NCBI GenBank assembly: GCA_016744275.1
Contig: JADGEP010000018.1
Location: 9,205-19,302 of the forward strand
Reading direction: 5' to 3'
Origin: Candidatus Krumholzibacteriia bacterium
Lineage (GTDB): Bacteria; Krumholzibacteriota; Krumholzibacteriia; LZORAL124-64-63
Length of the DNA: 10,098 bases
Positions 1-7,045 of the stretch are shown here, piece by piece (positions within the stretch are counted from its first letter, which is position 1; every line of letters begins with the position of its first letter). The notes under the pieces were generated by a model. The model saw only the letters and a list, made by a program, of their open reading frames with translations. It ran no database searches and had not been told where the DNA came from. The position numbers were made by a program, and so were the translations under genes.

Positions 1-286
1 GGTGCAAGCGACCGACCGCCTGGCCTTTTCGAGCTACTACAGCGACAGCCGGCCGGGCACCGTCAGCTCATTCCTGACGGGCGATACGCCCGACTATTAC
101 GACTGGCAAAAAGACCTGACCTTCAGCCTGAGGTATGACCTCACGAATCATTGGCTGGTAAAACTTGAAACCCATTTTATTAACGGTGTGGCGGCCACTT
201 TGCGGACCTCAGCCATCGATTCGAATATTGCCGCCTTGGAGAAAAACTGGGGCATGCTTGTCGCCAAAACCACTTTTCATTTTTGA
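1..286 (+). CDS. outer-membrane porin-like beta-barrel protein, C-terminal end (partial)
   Basis: The reading frame is open from the left edge and ends with TGA at 284-286, so only about the last 94 residues are present; the GTG at 2 is an internal codon, not a supported start. The visible part has the alternating polar/aromatic pattern of beta-barrel strands (LTFSLRYDL, HWLVKLETHF, WGMLVAKTTFHF) and ends in phenylalanine, the usual C-terminal signal for BAM-mediated insertion in the outer membrane. It stops 14 bases before the PstS-like gene and is probably co-transcribed with it and with the histidine kinase. Porin genes beside short phosphate-binding-like proteins are a known arrangement in proteobacteria. 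The substrate is unknown. A non-porin barrel is possible; confidence is moderate because most of the protein is missing. Confidence 0.6.
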   Translation, partial: VQATDRLAFSSYYSDSRPGTVSSFLTGDTPDYYDWQKDLTFSLRYDLTNHWLVKLETHFINGVAATLRTSAIDSNIAALEKNWGMLVAKTTFHF

Positions 287-300
287 TCGGAGTATGAGTC

Positions 301-756
301 ATGAAAAACTCAATGCGTCGACCGGTCAGGATGTTGGTGGCGGTCGCAGGATTGTTCCTGGTCGGATTGGTGTATGCCGGTACTGCCGGGGCCGCAGAAG
401 TGGTGATAATCGGCAATCCGAGCTTGCCGGGGCCAAACCTCGAGGCTAAGGATCTGGTTCGCATCTACCTGGGCAAGCAGACCCGCTGGGATGACAACAA
501 GGCTATCGTGCCGGTCATGCTCAAGGCCAGCCCGGTGCATGAAGATTTTGTGGAGACCTATTTGGGTCGGTCGCCCCATCGTTTTGTCACCTACTGGCGC
601 CAGATGGTGTTCACGGGCAAGGGCACGCCGCCACGAAGTTTTGCCAGTGAAGAGGAATTGATCGCCTACGTAGCGGCCACCCCCGGTGCGGTGGGCTACG
701 CTTCGGCCACGACCGACGTGCGGGACGTCAAGGTCCTGCCTGTTACTGAAGACTGA
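301..756 (+). CDS. short PstS-like periplasmic substrate-binding protein
   Basis: The 151-residue product starts with a Sec signal peptide (basic MKNSMRRPVR, hydrophobic 11-26, likely cleavage near A31/A32 before EVVIIGNP). The mature part has the signature of the short PBP-like family related to phosphate-binding PstS: an IYLGKQTRW segment, a PV-x-lysine strand, HEDFVETYLGRSPHRFVTYWRQ, the FTGKGTPP loop, and a C-terminal AATPGAVGYAS segment. At about half the length of PstS (around 320 residues) it has room for a reduced or single-lobe binding domain. No ABC permease or ATPase is nearby. The ATG at 301 has CGGAG at 288-292. It lies between a porin end and a sensor kinase (14-base spacers on both sides), so it may deliver or sense a ligand in the periplasm. 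Binding of phosphate itself is family inference, not shown here. Confidence 0.8.
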   Translation: MKNSMRRPVRMLVAVAGLFLVGLVYAGTAGAAEVVIIGNPSLPGPNLEAKDLVRIYLGKQTRWDDNKAIVPVMLKASPVHEDFVETYLGRSPHRFVTYWRQMVFTGKGTPPRSFASEEELIAYVAATPGAVGYASATTDVRDVKVLPVTED

Positions 757-770
757 GTCAGCGGAGTGCC

Positions 771-2345
771 ATGAAATTCACCCACAAGATCATGCTCAGT
801 CCCCTGGTCACCGCACTGGCCTTCTTGTTGATTTTTGCCATGACCCAGCGCGCGGCTGAGCGCAGCTCCGAAACCATCGGGCGTATTCAGGATGAATTTT
901 ACCATGCCTCGGAACTGAGCCACAAGCTGCAGATTGAGTTGCTGACCTTGCGCCATTTGTTGACTGAGGCGGCAACCAATAGCAACGAAGATGCGCTGAT
1001 TGAAGCGGAGACTGCCGCGGCAGCGTTTCACGAAACGATCAATGGCTGCCGGGATGTGCCGGCGCTCGAGGCAATGATTGCACCCCTGGGACATGATTTT
1101 GACCGCTATTACAGCCAGGCGCGTTTGGCAACTTCGCACATGATCGAACAGGCCAGGGGCCTGAGCCTGGATTTTGACCAGGAAGTTTTTGCAGAAGTGC
1201 GGGAAATGAACCGGCGCTACGAAAAGCTGAGCGGTGAGATCGGGATTGTTGTGGACAGCAACAACGCGCGCCTGGAATTGGCCATTGCCAGCACCCGGGC
1301 GCGTATCGCACGACTGCGCTGGGTAATGAACATCACCAGCATCGTGTTTTTGGTGTTGTTGTTTTTCCTGTCGGTGGTGGTGATCAGTTCCATCGTCCGG
1401 CCGGTCAATCGGATGAGCCGCCTGGCCCAGGCCATCAGTGGTGGCGATCTGCAATCGGAGCTGGATTACCGCTCGCGCGATGCCCTCGGTGAGTTGGCTG
1501 ACAGTATCCGCGAAATGCAGGCTTCCCTGATCAGTGACATCGCCCGGCGGGAGAAGGCGGAAGCCGACCTGATCGCCACCCAGGGCCAGATGATCCAGTC
1601 CGAGAAGATGGCGGTTCTGGGTAAGCTTGTTGCCGGGTTGACCCATGAATTGAACACACCCCTGGGGGCGATGGCGTCATCAGTCGATGTGGTTGATCGC
1701 AGCCGGGGCATCATTGTCGAAAAATGCCGGGGCGAAGGATCGGCGGCCGAAGTCAGTGCCGACCCCCGGTTTGTCAAAGCCGTAGGCGCCATGTCCAACG
1801 GGCTGTCCAGCATGTCAGAAGCCACCGGGCGTATCGAAGAACTGGTCAATGGCTTGAAGGTTTTCAGCCAACTGGACAAAGGCGAAGTGCAGCAGACCAA
1901 TGTCAACGCTGATCTGGAAGCCGCGCTGAATCTGATTGCCCACGACATCCCGGATGGTTTGGAAATCGTCCGCGAATTTGGCCCGCTGGAAGATGTATTG
2001 GCCTATCCGGCCCAATTGAATCAGGCCCTTTTCTCACTGGTGCGCCATGCGATTCGCGACACCACGCCACCGGGAACGATCACGCTGAGTACCGAACAAA
2101 TCGGTGAGACCGTGCAAGTGACCATCGCGGACACCGGTTGCGGCTATCAGCCGGATGCTCTGTTGGCTCTGTTCAACCCGAGCTTCAAAGCCGATACCAG
2201 TCGCATGCGGATGGACTGGGAAATGGTGACGAGCAGCCGCATAATCGAACGTCATCAGGGCACAATTTCGGCCAAAAGCGATCCGGGAGTGGGGACCCGT
2301 TATGTCGTGCAAATTCCTGTGTGGCCAGACTTGGGTTCTGAGTGA
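771..2345 (+). CDS. membrane sensor histidine kinase with HAMP domain and altered ATP-binding boxes
   Basis: The 524-residue protein has a first membrane helix near residues 8-25, a helical periplasmic sensor of about 155 residues, a second helix near 186-207, a HAMP domain (about 207-252, with a conserved RPV start), and a coiled coil leading to a HisKA domain. The phospho-acceptor is His292 in the H-box LTHELNTPLG. The C-terminal HATPase domain keeps the G1 box (D454-T-G-C-G458), an F-box-like FNPSFKA and the late GVGT motif. The N-box asparagine is replaced by His426 (SLVRHAI), and the usual glycine-rich GxGLGL G2 segment reads SRMRMDWEMV. ATP handling may therefore be modified or lost. 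It starts 14 bases after the PstS-like gene with GGAG at 763-766. No response regulator gene follows in the window. The ligand is unknown; co-transcription suggests that it senses the state of the binding protein or porin substrate. Confidence 0.88.
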   Translation: MKFTHKIMLSPLVTALAFLLIFAMTQRAAERSSETIGRIQDEFYHASELSHKLQIELLTLRHLLTEAATNSNEDALIEAETAAAAFHETINGCRDVPALEAMIAPLGHDFDRYYSQARLATSHMIEQARGLSLDFDQEVFAEVREMNRRYEKLSGEIGIVVDSNNARLELAIASTRARIARLRWVMNITSIVFLVLLFFLSVVVISSIVRPVNRMSRLAQAISGGDLQSELDYRSRDALGELADSIREMQASLISDIARREKAEADLIATQGQMIQSEKMAVLGKLVAGLTHELNTPLGAMASSVDVVDRSRGIIVEKCRGEGSAAEVSADPRFVKAVGAMSNGLSSMSEATGRIEELVNGLKVFSQLDKGEVQQTNVNADLEAALNLIAHDIPDGLEIVREFGPLEDVLAYPAQLNQALFSLVRHAIRDTTPPGTITLSTEQIGETVQVTIADTGCGYQPDALLALFNPSFKADTSRMRMDWEMVTSSRIIERHQGTISAKSDPGVGTRYVVQIPVWPDLGSE

Positions 2346-2587
2346 TTTTGGAAGTGATCTGGTGGCAGAGTCTCCTTTCCGGGAGCGCGGGCGGCTGCAG
2401 GATGGAGTAAAAAAGAACCCACAGCTGATACCGACAATTAGAATCACTTGTTAATTGATAAACACATTCAATCCACCAACTATATTAATATTCGATATTT
2501 AAAAGAAGATGATAACGCTCCTCAACGTACAAATTTCGACTCATTGGTCTGATTCTGCAAATCCTACAAATATATAGTGATATAGGT

Positions 2588-2616
2588 TTGACCGCCGGAT
2601 ACGGCTGTCTAATAAT
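2588..2616 (+). promoter_or_regulatory. sigma70-type promoter for the cytochrome c/b fusion gene
   Basis: TTGACC (2588-2593, five of six to the -35 consensus) is separated by exactly 17 bases from AATAAT (2611-2616, five of six to the -10 consensus). Transcription would start near 2623, giving a leader of roughly 45 bases before ATG 2667. A/T-rich DNA lies directly upstream, as in UP elements. The prediction is by eye from the sequence only. Confidence 0.55.
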
Positions 2617-2652
2617 TGAATTGTCAAAAAAATCTCAACCGTCCCATCTCGC

Positions 2653-2657
2653 GGGAG
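2653..2657 (+). promoter_or_regulatory. ribosome binding site fixing the cytochrome start
   Basis: GGGAG at 2653-2657 lies nine bases before ATG 2667. The protein starting there opens directly with a signal peptide. The in-frame upstream TTG at 2616 has no such site and overlaps the predicted -10 box, so ATG 2667 is preferred. Confidence 0.65.
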
Positions 2658-2666
2658 TATGCGCAA

Positions 2667-5486
2667 ATGACTTCTCGGTTCCCCCACGAATTTCTGCTGA
2701 ATTTTGGTCTCTTGTGCCTGTTGGTCTTGTCAGTTCTGGCTCCGGTCACGGTGGCCCAGGCCCAGGACACCGACACTTGTCTGGATTGCCACGACGATAT
2801 GGAGCTGACCAAGAATGTGGGGGACCGTGTGGTGTCGCTGCATATGGATATCGAGCAGTACAACGCTTCGATCCATGGCCAGGAGGGAATCGAGTGCATC
2901 GACTGCCATCAGGACCTGGATGGTTTTGATGACTGGCCCCACGAGGATGAGCTGGAAGATGTCGATTGCGCCATGTGCCACGACGACGTTGAAGAGATTT
3001 ACGCCGAGAGCATGCACGGAACCCAGATGGCCGAAGGCAACCCCCTGGCGCCGCGTTGCTGGTCTTGCCATGGGGCTCACGACATCCGGCCGGCTTCGGA
3101 TCCGAATTCGGCGGTGAACAAGTTCAACATCCCCATCATGTGCGGCAGCTGCCACAAGGAAGGCGCTCCGGTGGGCGAATTTGGCCACGCCACCCAGGAT
3201 AGTGTCCTGGCAAACTATTCACTGTCCATTCACGGCGAAGGTCTGTACCGCCGCGGGTTGACCAAGACGGCTGTCTGTTCGGATTGCCATTCGGCCCACA
3301 ATGTGCGCAATCACAAAGACCCCAGGTCGACCATTCATATCGACAACGTGTCCAATACCTGCCGTGAGTGCCATGGCCTGATCGAGAACGTGCATCAGAA
3401 AGTGATCGAGGGCGAGTTGTGGGAAAAGGACCCGACCAAGGTTCCGGTCTGTATCGAATGCCACCAGCCCCACGAAGTGCGTCGGGTCTACTATGACCAG
3501 GGCATGTCCGACGAAGAATGCATGGTGTGTCATCGGCAAGAGGATTTGACGGCGACGAGCCTGGGCAAAGAAGGCCAGTCCATGTTCGTGGACCACGCCC
3601 AGATCGAAGGATCAACCCATTCCAAGCAGAGCTGCATCCAATGCCATACCGGAGCCACGCCGAGCCACGAGCGGCCTTGCGATACCGTGCCCAGCAAAGT
3701 GGATTGCGCCATTTGTCACGCGGAAGTGGTGGGGGTTTACAAGAACAGCATTCATGGCAAACTCGGCACCCAGGGCGATAACAACGCTCCGGACTGCCTG
3801 GTCTGTCACGGCACCCACGGCACGATGCCCAAGTCTGACCCTGATTCGCCGACCTATGTCCGAAATATTCCGAAGCTTTGTGGAACCTGCCATGACGAGG
3901 GCGGGCAAGCCGACAAACGCTACGAGGGTACGGAAAAGAGCATGGTCGCCAACTACCTCGAAAGCGTGCACGGCCGGGCTCTGGAAAAAAGCGGCCTGAT
4001 TGTCACGGCCACCTGTGTCGATTGCCACACGACCCATGGAATCATGCCCAGCTCGGATGTCAATTCGAGCGTCAATCGGTCCCGTATCGATGTCACCTGC
4101 GCGAAGTGTCACGAAGGCATCGATCGCGAATTTAGGCAGAGCATTCACTTCACCGGAGAGCCCAATGCCGATGCCCGGTTGCCCATGTGCAATGACTGCC
4201 ACAGCAGCCATGAGATCGCCCGGACCGATGCCGAGGGATTCCGCCTGCAAACGGTGAATTCCTGCGGCGAGTGCCATCACGACGTGACGGAATCGTATTT
4301 CGAAACCTACCATGGCAAGGTGTTCGCCCTGGGCTATACCGAAACGGCCAGCTGCGCCGATTGCCATGGCCAGCACAAGATCCTGAAACCCGAAAACCCG
4401 GAGTCCACTTTGTCGCGCGACAATATCGTCGCCACGTGTGCCCAGTGTCATTCCGGGTCGCACCGGCAGTTTGCGGGCTACTTGACTCATGCCACCCATC
4501 ACGACAAGGAAAAGTATCCGGTCATTCACTACACCTGGTTGGCGATGACATCACTGTTGGTCGGCACCTTCACTTTCTTTGGCATACACACCTTGTTGTG
4601 GATGCCACGCAGTATCCAGGCCTTGAGGCATTCCCGGCAGTTGCGCAAGGAGGCCAAGGGGCAAAAGCTGTTCCGCCGCTTTGACCGCTTGCATCGCATG
4701 TTGCATGTGACGGTGATCATCAGTTTCCTCACCTTGGCGGTCACGGGCATGACGCTGAAATTCAGCTACTTGCCGTGGGCGCAGTGGCTGGCCCATGCCC
4801 TGGGCGGATTCCAGTCAGCCGGAACCCTGCATCGCCTCGGCGCGGTGCTGACGGGGTTCTACTTCTCGCGCCACGTCTACGACCTGTTCTGTCGCCGGAA
4901 AAAGTCTGGCAAGTCGTGGAAAGAATTCATCTTCGGCGCTGAAGGCATGATGTTCAACGCCCGTGATGGCGTCGAATTCGTACAGACCGTGAAGTGGTTC
5001 CTGCACAAGGCCGAGCGGCCCCAATACGGCCGGTGGACCTACTGGGAGAAGTTCGATTACTTCGCGGTTTTCTGGGGCGTGGCCATGATTGGTGTCAGTG
5101 GGCTGATCCTCTGGTTCCCCGAGACGTTCACCTATGTGCTGCCCGGTTGGTTTGTCAACGTGGCCTCGATCATCCACTCGGATGAAGCGCTATTGGCCAC
5201 CGGGTTCATCTTTACGATCCATTTCTTCAACACCCATTTCCGGCCAGACCGGTTCCCCATGGACCCGGTGATTTTCACGGGTCGCATGACCCTTGAAGAA
5301 TTCAAGGAAGACCGGCCCCGCGAATACGAGCAACTCGTGGCCGAGGGCCGTCTTGATGACTACATGGTTGATCCCCTGGAGCCGGGCTTTGTAAAGGCGC
5401 TGAAGGCCTTCGGTTTCGTGGCACTGTTCATCGGCCTGTCGCTGGTCGTGGCCATCATCTGGACGGTGCTCTTCAGTTACAAATAG
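2667..5486 (+). CDS. 19-haem cytochrome c fused to a membrane cytochrome b domain (CbcL-like architecture)
   Basis: The 939-residue product has a signal peptide (residues 1 to about 32, ending AQA), then 19 CXXCH haem c motifs between Cys38 and His595, with many extra histidines (repeated SIHG/SVHG/HGTHG) suited as sixth ligands. A membrane part follows with helices near 624-646, 680-699, 722-741, 798-817, 838-858 and 915-936. Histidines 680, 722, 736, 837 and 852 are candidate haem b ligands, as in the FdhI/HydC/cytochrome b561-like families. The layout recalls Geobacter CbcL, a fusion of a nine-haem c domain with a b-type quinol-oxidising domain, but the haem c part here is about twice as large. 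The likely role is moving electrons between the menaquinone pool and periplasmic or outer-membrane acceptors; the direction and partners are inferred. The haem region consists of duplicated eight-haem units (see repeats). It has its own promoter and is followed by a transglutaminase-like gene after 80 bases. No separate cytochrome maturation genes are in view. Confidence 0.9.
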   Translation: MTSRFPHEFLLNFGLLCLLVLSVLAPVTVAQAQDTDTCLDCHDDMELTKNVGDRVVSLHMDIEQYNASIHGQEGIECIDCHQDLDGFDDWPHEDELEDVDCAMCHDDVEEIYAESMHGTQMAEGNPLAPRCWSCHGAHDIRPASDPNSAVNKFNIPIMCGSCHKEGAPVGEFGHATQDSVLANYSLSIHGEGLYRRGLTKTAVCSDCHSAHNVRNHKDPRSTIHIDNVSNTCRECHGLIENVHQKVIEGELWEKDPTKVPVCIECHQPHEVRRVYYDQGMSDEECMVCHRQEDLTATSLGKEGQSMFVDHAQIEGSTHSKQSCIQCHTGATPSHERPCDTVPSKVDCAICHAEVVGVYKNSIHGKLGTQGDNNAPDCLVCHGTHGTMPKSDPDSPTYVRNIPKLCGTCHDEGGQADKRYEGTEKSMVANYLESVHGRALEKSGLIVTATCVDCHTTHGIMPSSDVNSSVNRSRIDVTCAKCHEGIDREFRQSIHFTGEPNADARLPMCNDCHSSHEIARTDAEGFRLQTVNSCGECHHDVTESYFETYHGKVFALGYTETASCADCHGQHKILKPENPESTLSRDNIVATCAQCHSGSHRQFAGYLTHATHHDKEKYPVIHYTWLAMTSLLVGTFTFFGIHTLLWMPRSIQALRHSRQLRKEAKGQKLFRRFDRLHRMLHVTVIISFLTLAVTGMTLKFSYLPWAQWLAHALGGFQSAGTLHRLGAVLTGFYFSRHVYDLFCRRKKSGKSWKEFIFGAEGMMFNARDGVEFVQTVKWFLHKAERPQYGRWTYWEKFDYFAVFWGVAMIGVSGLILWFPETFTYVLPGWFVNVASIIHSDEALLATGFIFTIHFFNTHFRPDRFPMDPVIFTGRMTLEEFKEDRPREYEQLVAEGRLDDYMVDPLEPGFVKALKAFGFVALFIGLSLVVAIIWTVLFSYK
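2778..3518 (+). repeat. octahaem unit A of the internal duplication
   Basis: This 741-base segment encodes residues 38-284, from haem 1 (CLDCH) to just before haem 9. Haem by haem it matches unit B: CLDCH/CMVCH, CIDCH/CIQCH, CAMCH/CAICH, CWSCH/CLVCH, CGSCH/CGTCH, CSDCH/CVDCH, CRECH/CAKCH, CIECH/CNDCH. Shared flanking words include VDCA before haem 3/11, and VANY followed by S[IV]HG before haem 6/14. The similarity is at protein level and is degenerate, so the duplication is old. Confidence 0.8.
3519..4262 (+). repeat. octahaem unit B of the internal duplication
   Basis: This 744-base segment encodes residues 285-532, from haem 9 (CMVCH) to just before haem 17. It is only one codon longer than unit A and keeps the same order of haems and linkers. 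One extra cysteine (PCDTVPS, just before haem 11) is not in a CXXCH and has no counterpart in unit A. Confidence 0.8.
4263..4451 (+). repeat. trihaem tail (haems 17-19), partial third copy
   Basis: Haems 17-19 (CGECH, CADCH, CAQCH; residues 533-595) repeat the three-haem submodule seen at haems 3-5, 5-7, 11-13 and 13-15: a haem, then a Y-x(2-3)-S/T-x-HG segment, a haem followed by H-x-I-x-P and a D/N-P-x-S turn, and a third haem. This partial copy leads directly into the first membrane helix. Confidence 0.65.
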
Positions 5487-5506
5487 ACACGATGACAACG
5501 ACAATT

Positions 5507-5540
5507 GAACCGGTGGTGGCTTGGCCGCCATCACCGGTTC
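5507..5540 (+). terminator. intercistronic hairpin without T-tract (processing, attenuation or stability element)
   Basis: Arms GAACCGGTGGTGGC (5507-5520) and GCCATCACCGGTTC (5527-5540) pair over 14 bp with a single G-U wobble, around a six-base TTGGCC loop. No run of T follows (CTGAGCCTCAAG), so it is not a classical rho-independent terminator. It sits between the cytochrome stop and the next SD, where such stems often protect upstream mRNA or lower downstream expression. The class 'terminator' is only the nearest label. Confidence 0.6.
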
Positions 5541-5555
5541 TGAGCCTCAAGGCGT

Positions 5556-5560
5556 GGAGG
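5556..5560 (+). promoter_or_regulatory. Shine-Dalgarno fixing the transglutaminase start at GTG 5567
   Basis: GGAGG at 5556-5560 is six bases before GTG 5567, and the protein then opens with MRNIGTYLFVAFLLLL, a clean signal peptide. The alternative ATG at 5492 has no SD, would place the hairpin inside the coding region and would bury the signal peptide 25 residues in. Confidence 0.75.
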
Positions 5561-5566
5561 AATACC

Positions 5567-7033
5567 GTGAGAAATATCGGCACCTATCTGTTCGTTGCCT
5601 TCCTTCTTCTGCTCAGTACCAGTGGTGACGCCAATGCTGGAGATGCGACCAAGGCCAGTTTCTGGTACATCATCGACAACATCACCGAAGTTTCTGATGA
5701 CGCCGAAGCCCTGGTTTGGGTGACCTTGCCGCCAGTGTGGCATGGCCAGGAAATCACTTTGGGAGAGATCACGCCCAAGCCGGTGGCCATCCTGGATGAC
5801 CCTGAAACGGGCAACCGGATCATTGAGTGGCGACTGCAACCAGATGCGCGCGAAAATGATCCGCGGAGTGAAGTTGGCCAGCAGTTTTTTCACTACGAAT
5901 TTGAAGTGCGCGAGCGGGAAGTGCTCAAGCATGGGGCCGTGGTTGAAAAAAGCTATGATCGCAACGATGCGATGTACAAACGATACACGAAGCAGGAACC
6001 GGGCATCCAGACTGGGGGCCTTATCCTGGATCTGGCCCGCGAAATCGCGGGCCCCGAGAAAGAGCCCTACCAGGTCGGGCGCAGATTCTATGGTTGGATC
6101 ATGGAGAATATGGAGTTTCGACCCAACGGGGCTGCGCAGTGGGACGCCATGGCGATTCGAGAATCGCGTTCCGGCAATTGCGACCAGTTCAGCACCCTTT
6201 TCGTAGCACTTTGCCGCTCGGTGGGCATACCGGCCCGTACAGTGGTCAATACCTATCTCTGGGGCGGCCGTCACGTGTTCGCAGAAATTCTACTGCCGGA
6301 TGGCGGTTGGCTGCCCGTGGACCCAACCCTGGGGCAGATGCTGACCGCTGGTCGCGGAGGCATGACCGAGGCCGAAGTGGAAGCGACCCTGACCGAGCGC
6401 AAAGTGCCCTTGGGAGATGCCGGTTGGACCTACGGCAATATGTTTGGCAACCGGGTGATCATCAGCCTGGGCAAGAACATTCGATTCCATTCGCCGACCC
6501 TCGATCGGGAAGTCGTCCTGCAGCGGATGGCTCCCGGGGGCATCGAAGCCCATCCGGCGGGATTTCGTCTCGAAGGGTTCAACAACGATATCGTGCATGG
6601 TGGTTTTTATGTGACAGGTGAAGATGTCGACGAAGAGCGCGCACACGCTTTGGCGCACCAGCGATTGGCCAAGCATTTCTTCAAAGCCGACCTGGGTCAA
6701 TACGTTGAAGACGTTTGCCGGCAGGCCAGCAGTCGCTACGCCAGTGGTGAAGAAAATTGGATCAACCTTGGCAAGTCGTACCTGCACAAAGGTGAGTTCT
6801 ACAAGGCTGAATCCGCCTTCCTGCGAGCCCTGCGCTTGAACGAAACCCATACCCGGGAAAACCAGGGCACCATCGCCTGGTTGCACAATTATCTCGGCAA
6901 TTGCTACGACCTGCTGGATCAACGAGAAATGGCCATAGAGCAATACGAAATCGCAGTCGCCCTGCAAAACAACTTCCGGGGCGCCACCGACTACGCCAAA
7001 CGCTACCTAACTAAAGCCTACAACACCCCCTAG
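5567..7033 (+). CDS. secreted transglutaminase-like protein with C-terminal TPRs
   Basis: Starting at GTG 5567 the product has 488 residues with a signal peptide (1-24, ending DANA). Residues about 30-140 form a beta-rich N-terminal domain, as is common before bacterial transglutaminase-like domains. The transglutaminase core follows with a complete apparent triad: Cys205 in SGNCDQFSTLFVALCRSVGIPAR, His236 in GGRHVFAEI and Asp252 in WLPVDPTLG. In bacteria this fold is usually a cysteine protease or a peptide-handling enzyme rather than a protein cross-linker. A linker domain (about 265-390) precedes two TPR-like helical pairs (about 397-430 and 440-473) that could bind a partner protein. It lies 80 bases after the cytochrome gene on the same strand and probably shares its transcript, so a role in assembly, processing or turnover of the cytochrome or an envelope partner is possible but unproven. 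A long inverted repeat follows the stop. Confidence 0.82.
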   Translation: MRNIGTYLFVAFLLLLSTSGDANAGDATKASFWYIIDNITEVSDDAEALVWVTLPPVWHGQEITLGEITPKPVAILDDPETGNRIIEWRLQPDARENDPRSEVGQQFFHYEFEVREREVLKHGAVVEKSYDRNDAMYKRYTKQEPGIQTGGLILDLAREIAGPEKEPYQVGRRFYGWIMENMEFRPNGAAQWDAMAIRESRSGNCDQFSTLFVALCRSVGIPARTVVNTYLWGGRHVFAEILLPDGGWLPVDPTLGQMLTAGRGGMTEAEVEATLTERKVPLGDAGWTYGNMFGNRVIISLGKNIRFHSPTLDREVVLQRMAPGGIEAHPAGFRLEGFNNDIVHGGFYVTGEDVDEERAHALAHQRLAKHFFKADLGQYVEDVCRQASSRYASGEENWINLGKSYLHKGEFYKAESAFLRALRLNETHTRENQGTIAWLHNYLGNCYDLLDQREMAIEQYEIAVALQNNFRGATDYAKRYLTKAYNTP

Positions 7034-7045
7034 TTCCAAGCGCTG

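Larger units (their letters stand above)
2346..2666. other. AT-rich intergenic leader of the cytochrome gene
   Basis: This 321-base gap separates the kinase operon from the cytochrome gene. Its first 80 bases have ordinary composition and show no convincing rho-independent terminator: the only candidate is a 4-bp stem (CTCC/GGAG) near 2372-2385. From about 2430 to 2590 the DNA is clearly richer in A and T than anything else in the window, with runs such as CTATATTAATATTCGATATT. No ORF of note lies on either strand. The promoter and ribosome binding site listed separately lie at its right end. The AT-rich stretch directly upstream of the -35 could act as an UP element or as a site for nucleoid proteins or a regulator, but no named operator was recognised. 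Confidence 0.6.

Noticed and set aside
696..1646. 316-codon antisense frame across the kinase gene
   Set aside because: It overlaps well-supported coding sequence with HAMP and HisKA motifs and has no SD or recognisable domain of its own.
2372..2385. Possible terminator after the kinase gene
   Set aside because: Only a 4-bp stem without a T-tract; too weak to call.
2616..2666. Upstream in-frame TTG start for the cytochrome
   Set aside because: It overlaps the predicted -10 box, has no SD, and puts 17 extra residues before a clean signal peptide.
3676..3690. Extra cysteine (PCDTVPS) as a 20th haem site
   Set aside because: No second cysteine and histidine follow in CXXCH spacing, so it is not a haem c motif.
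3612..4529. 305-codon antisense open frame within the cytochrome gene
   Set aside because: The repeated CXXCH codons on the + strand produce stop-free complement stretches; the haem motifs prove the sense frame.
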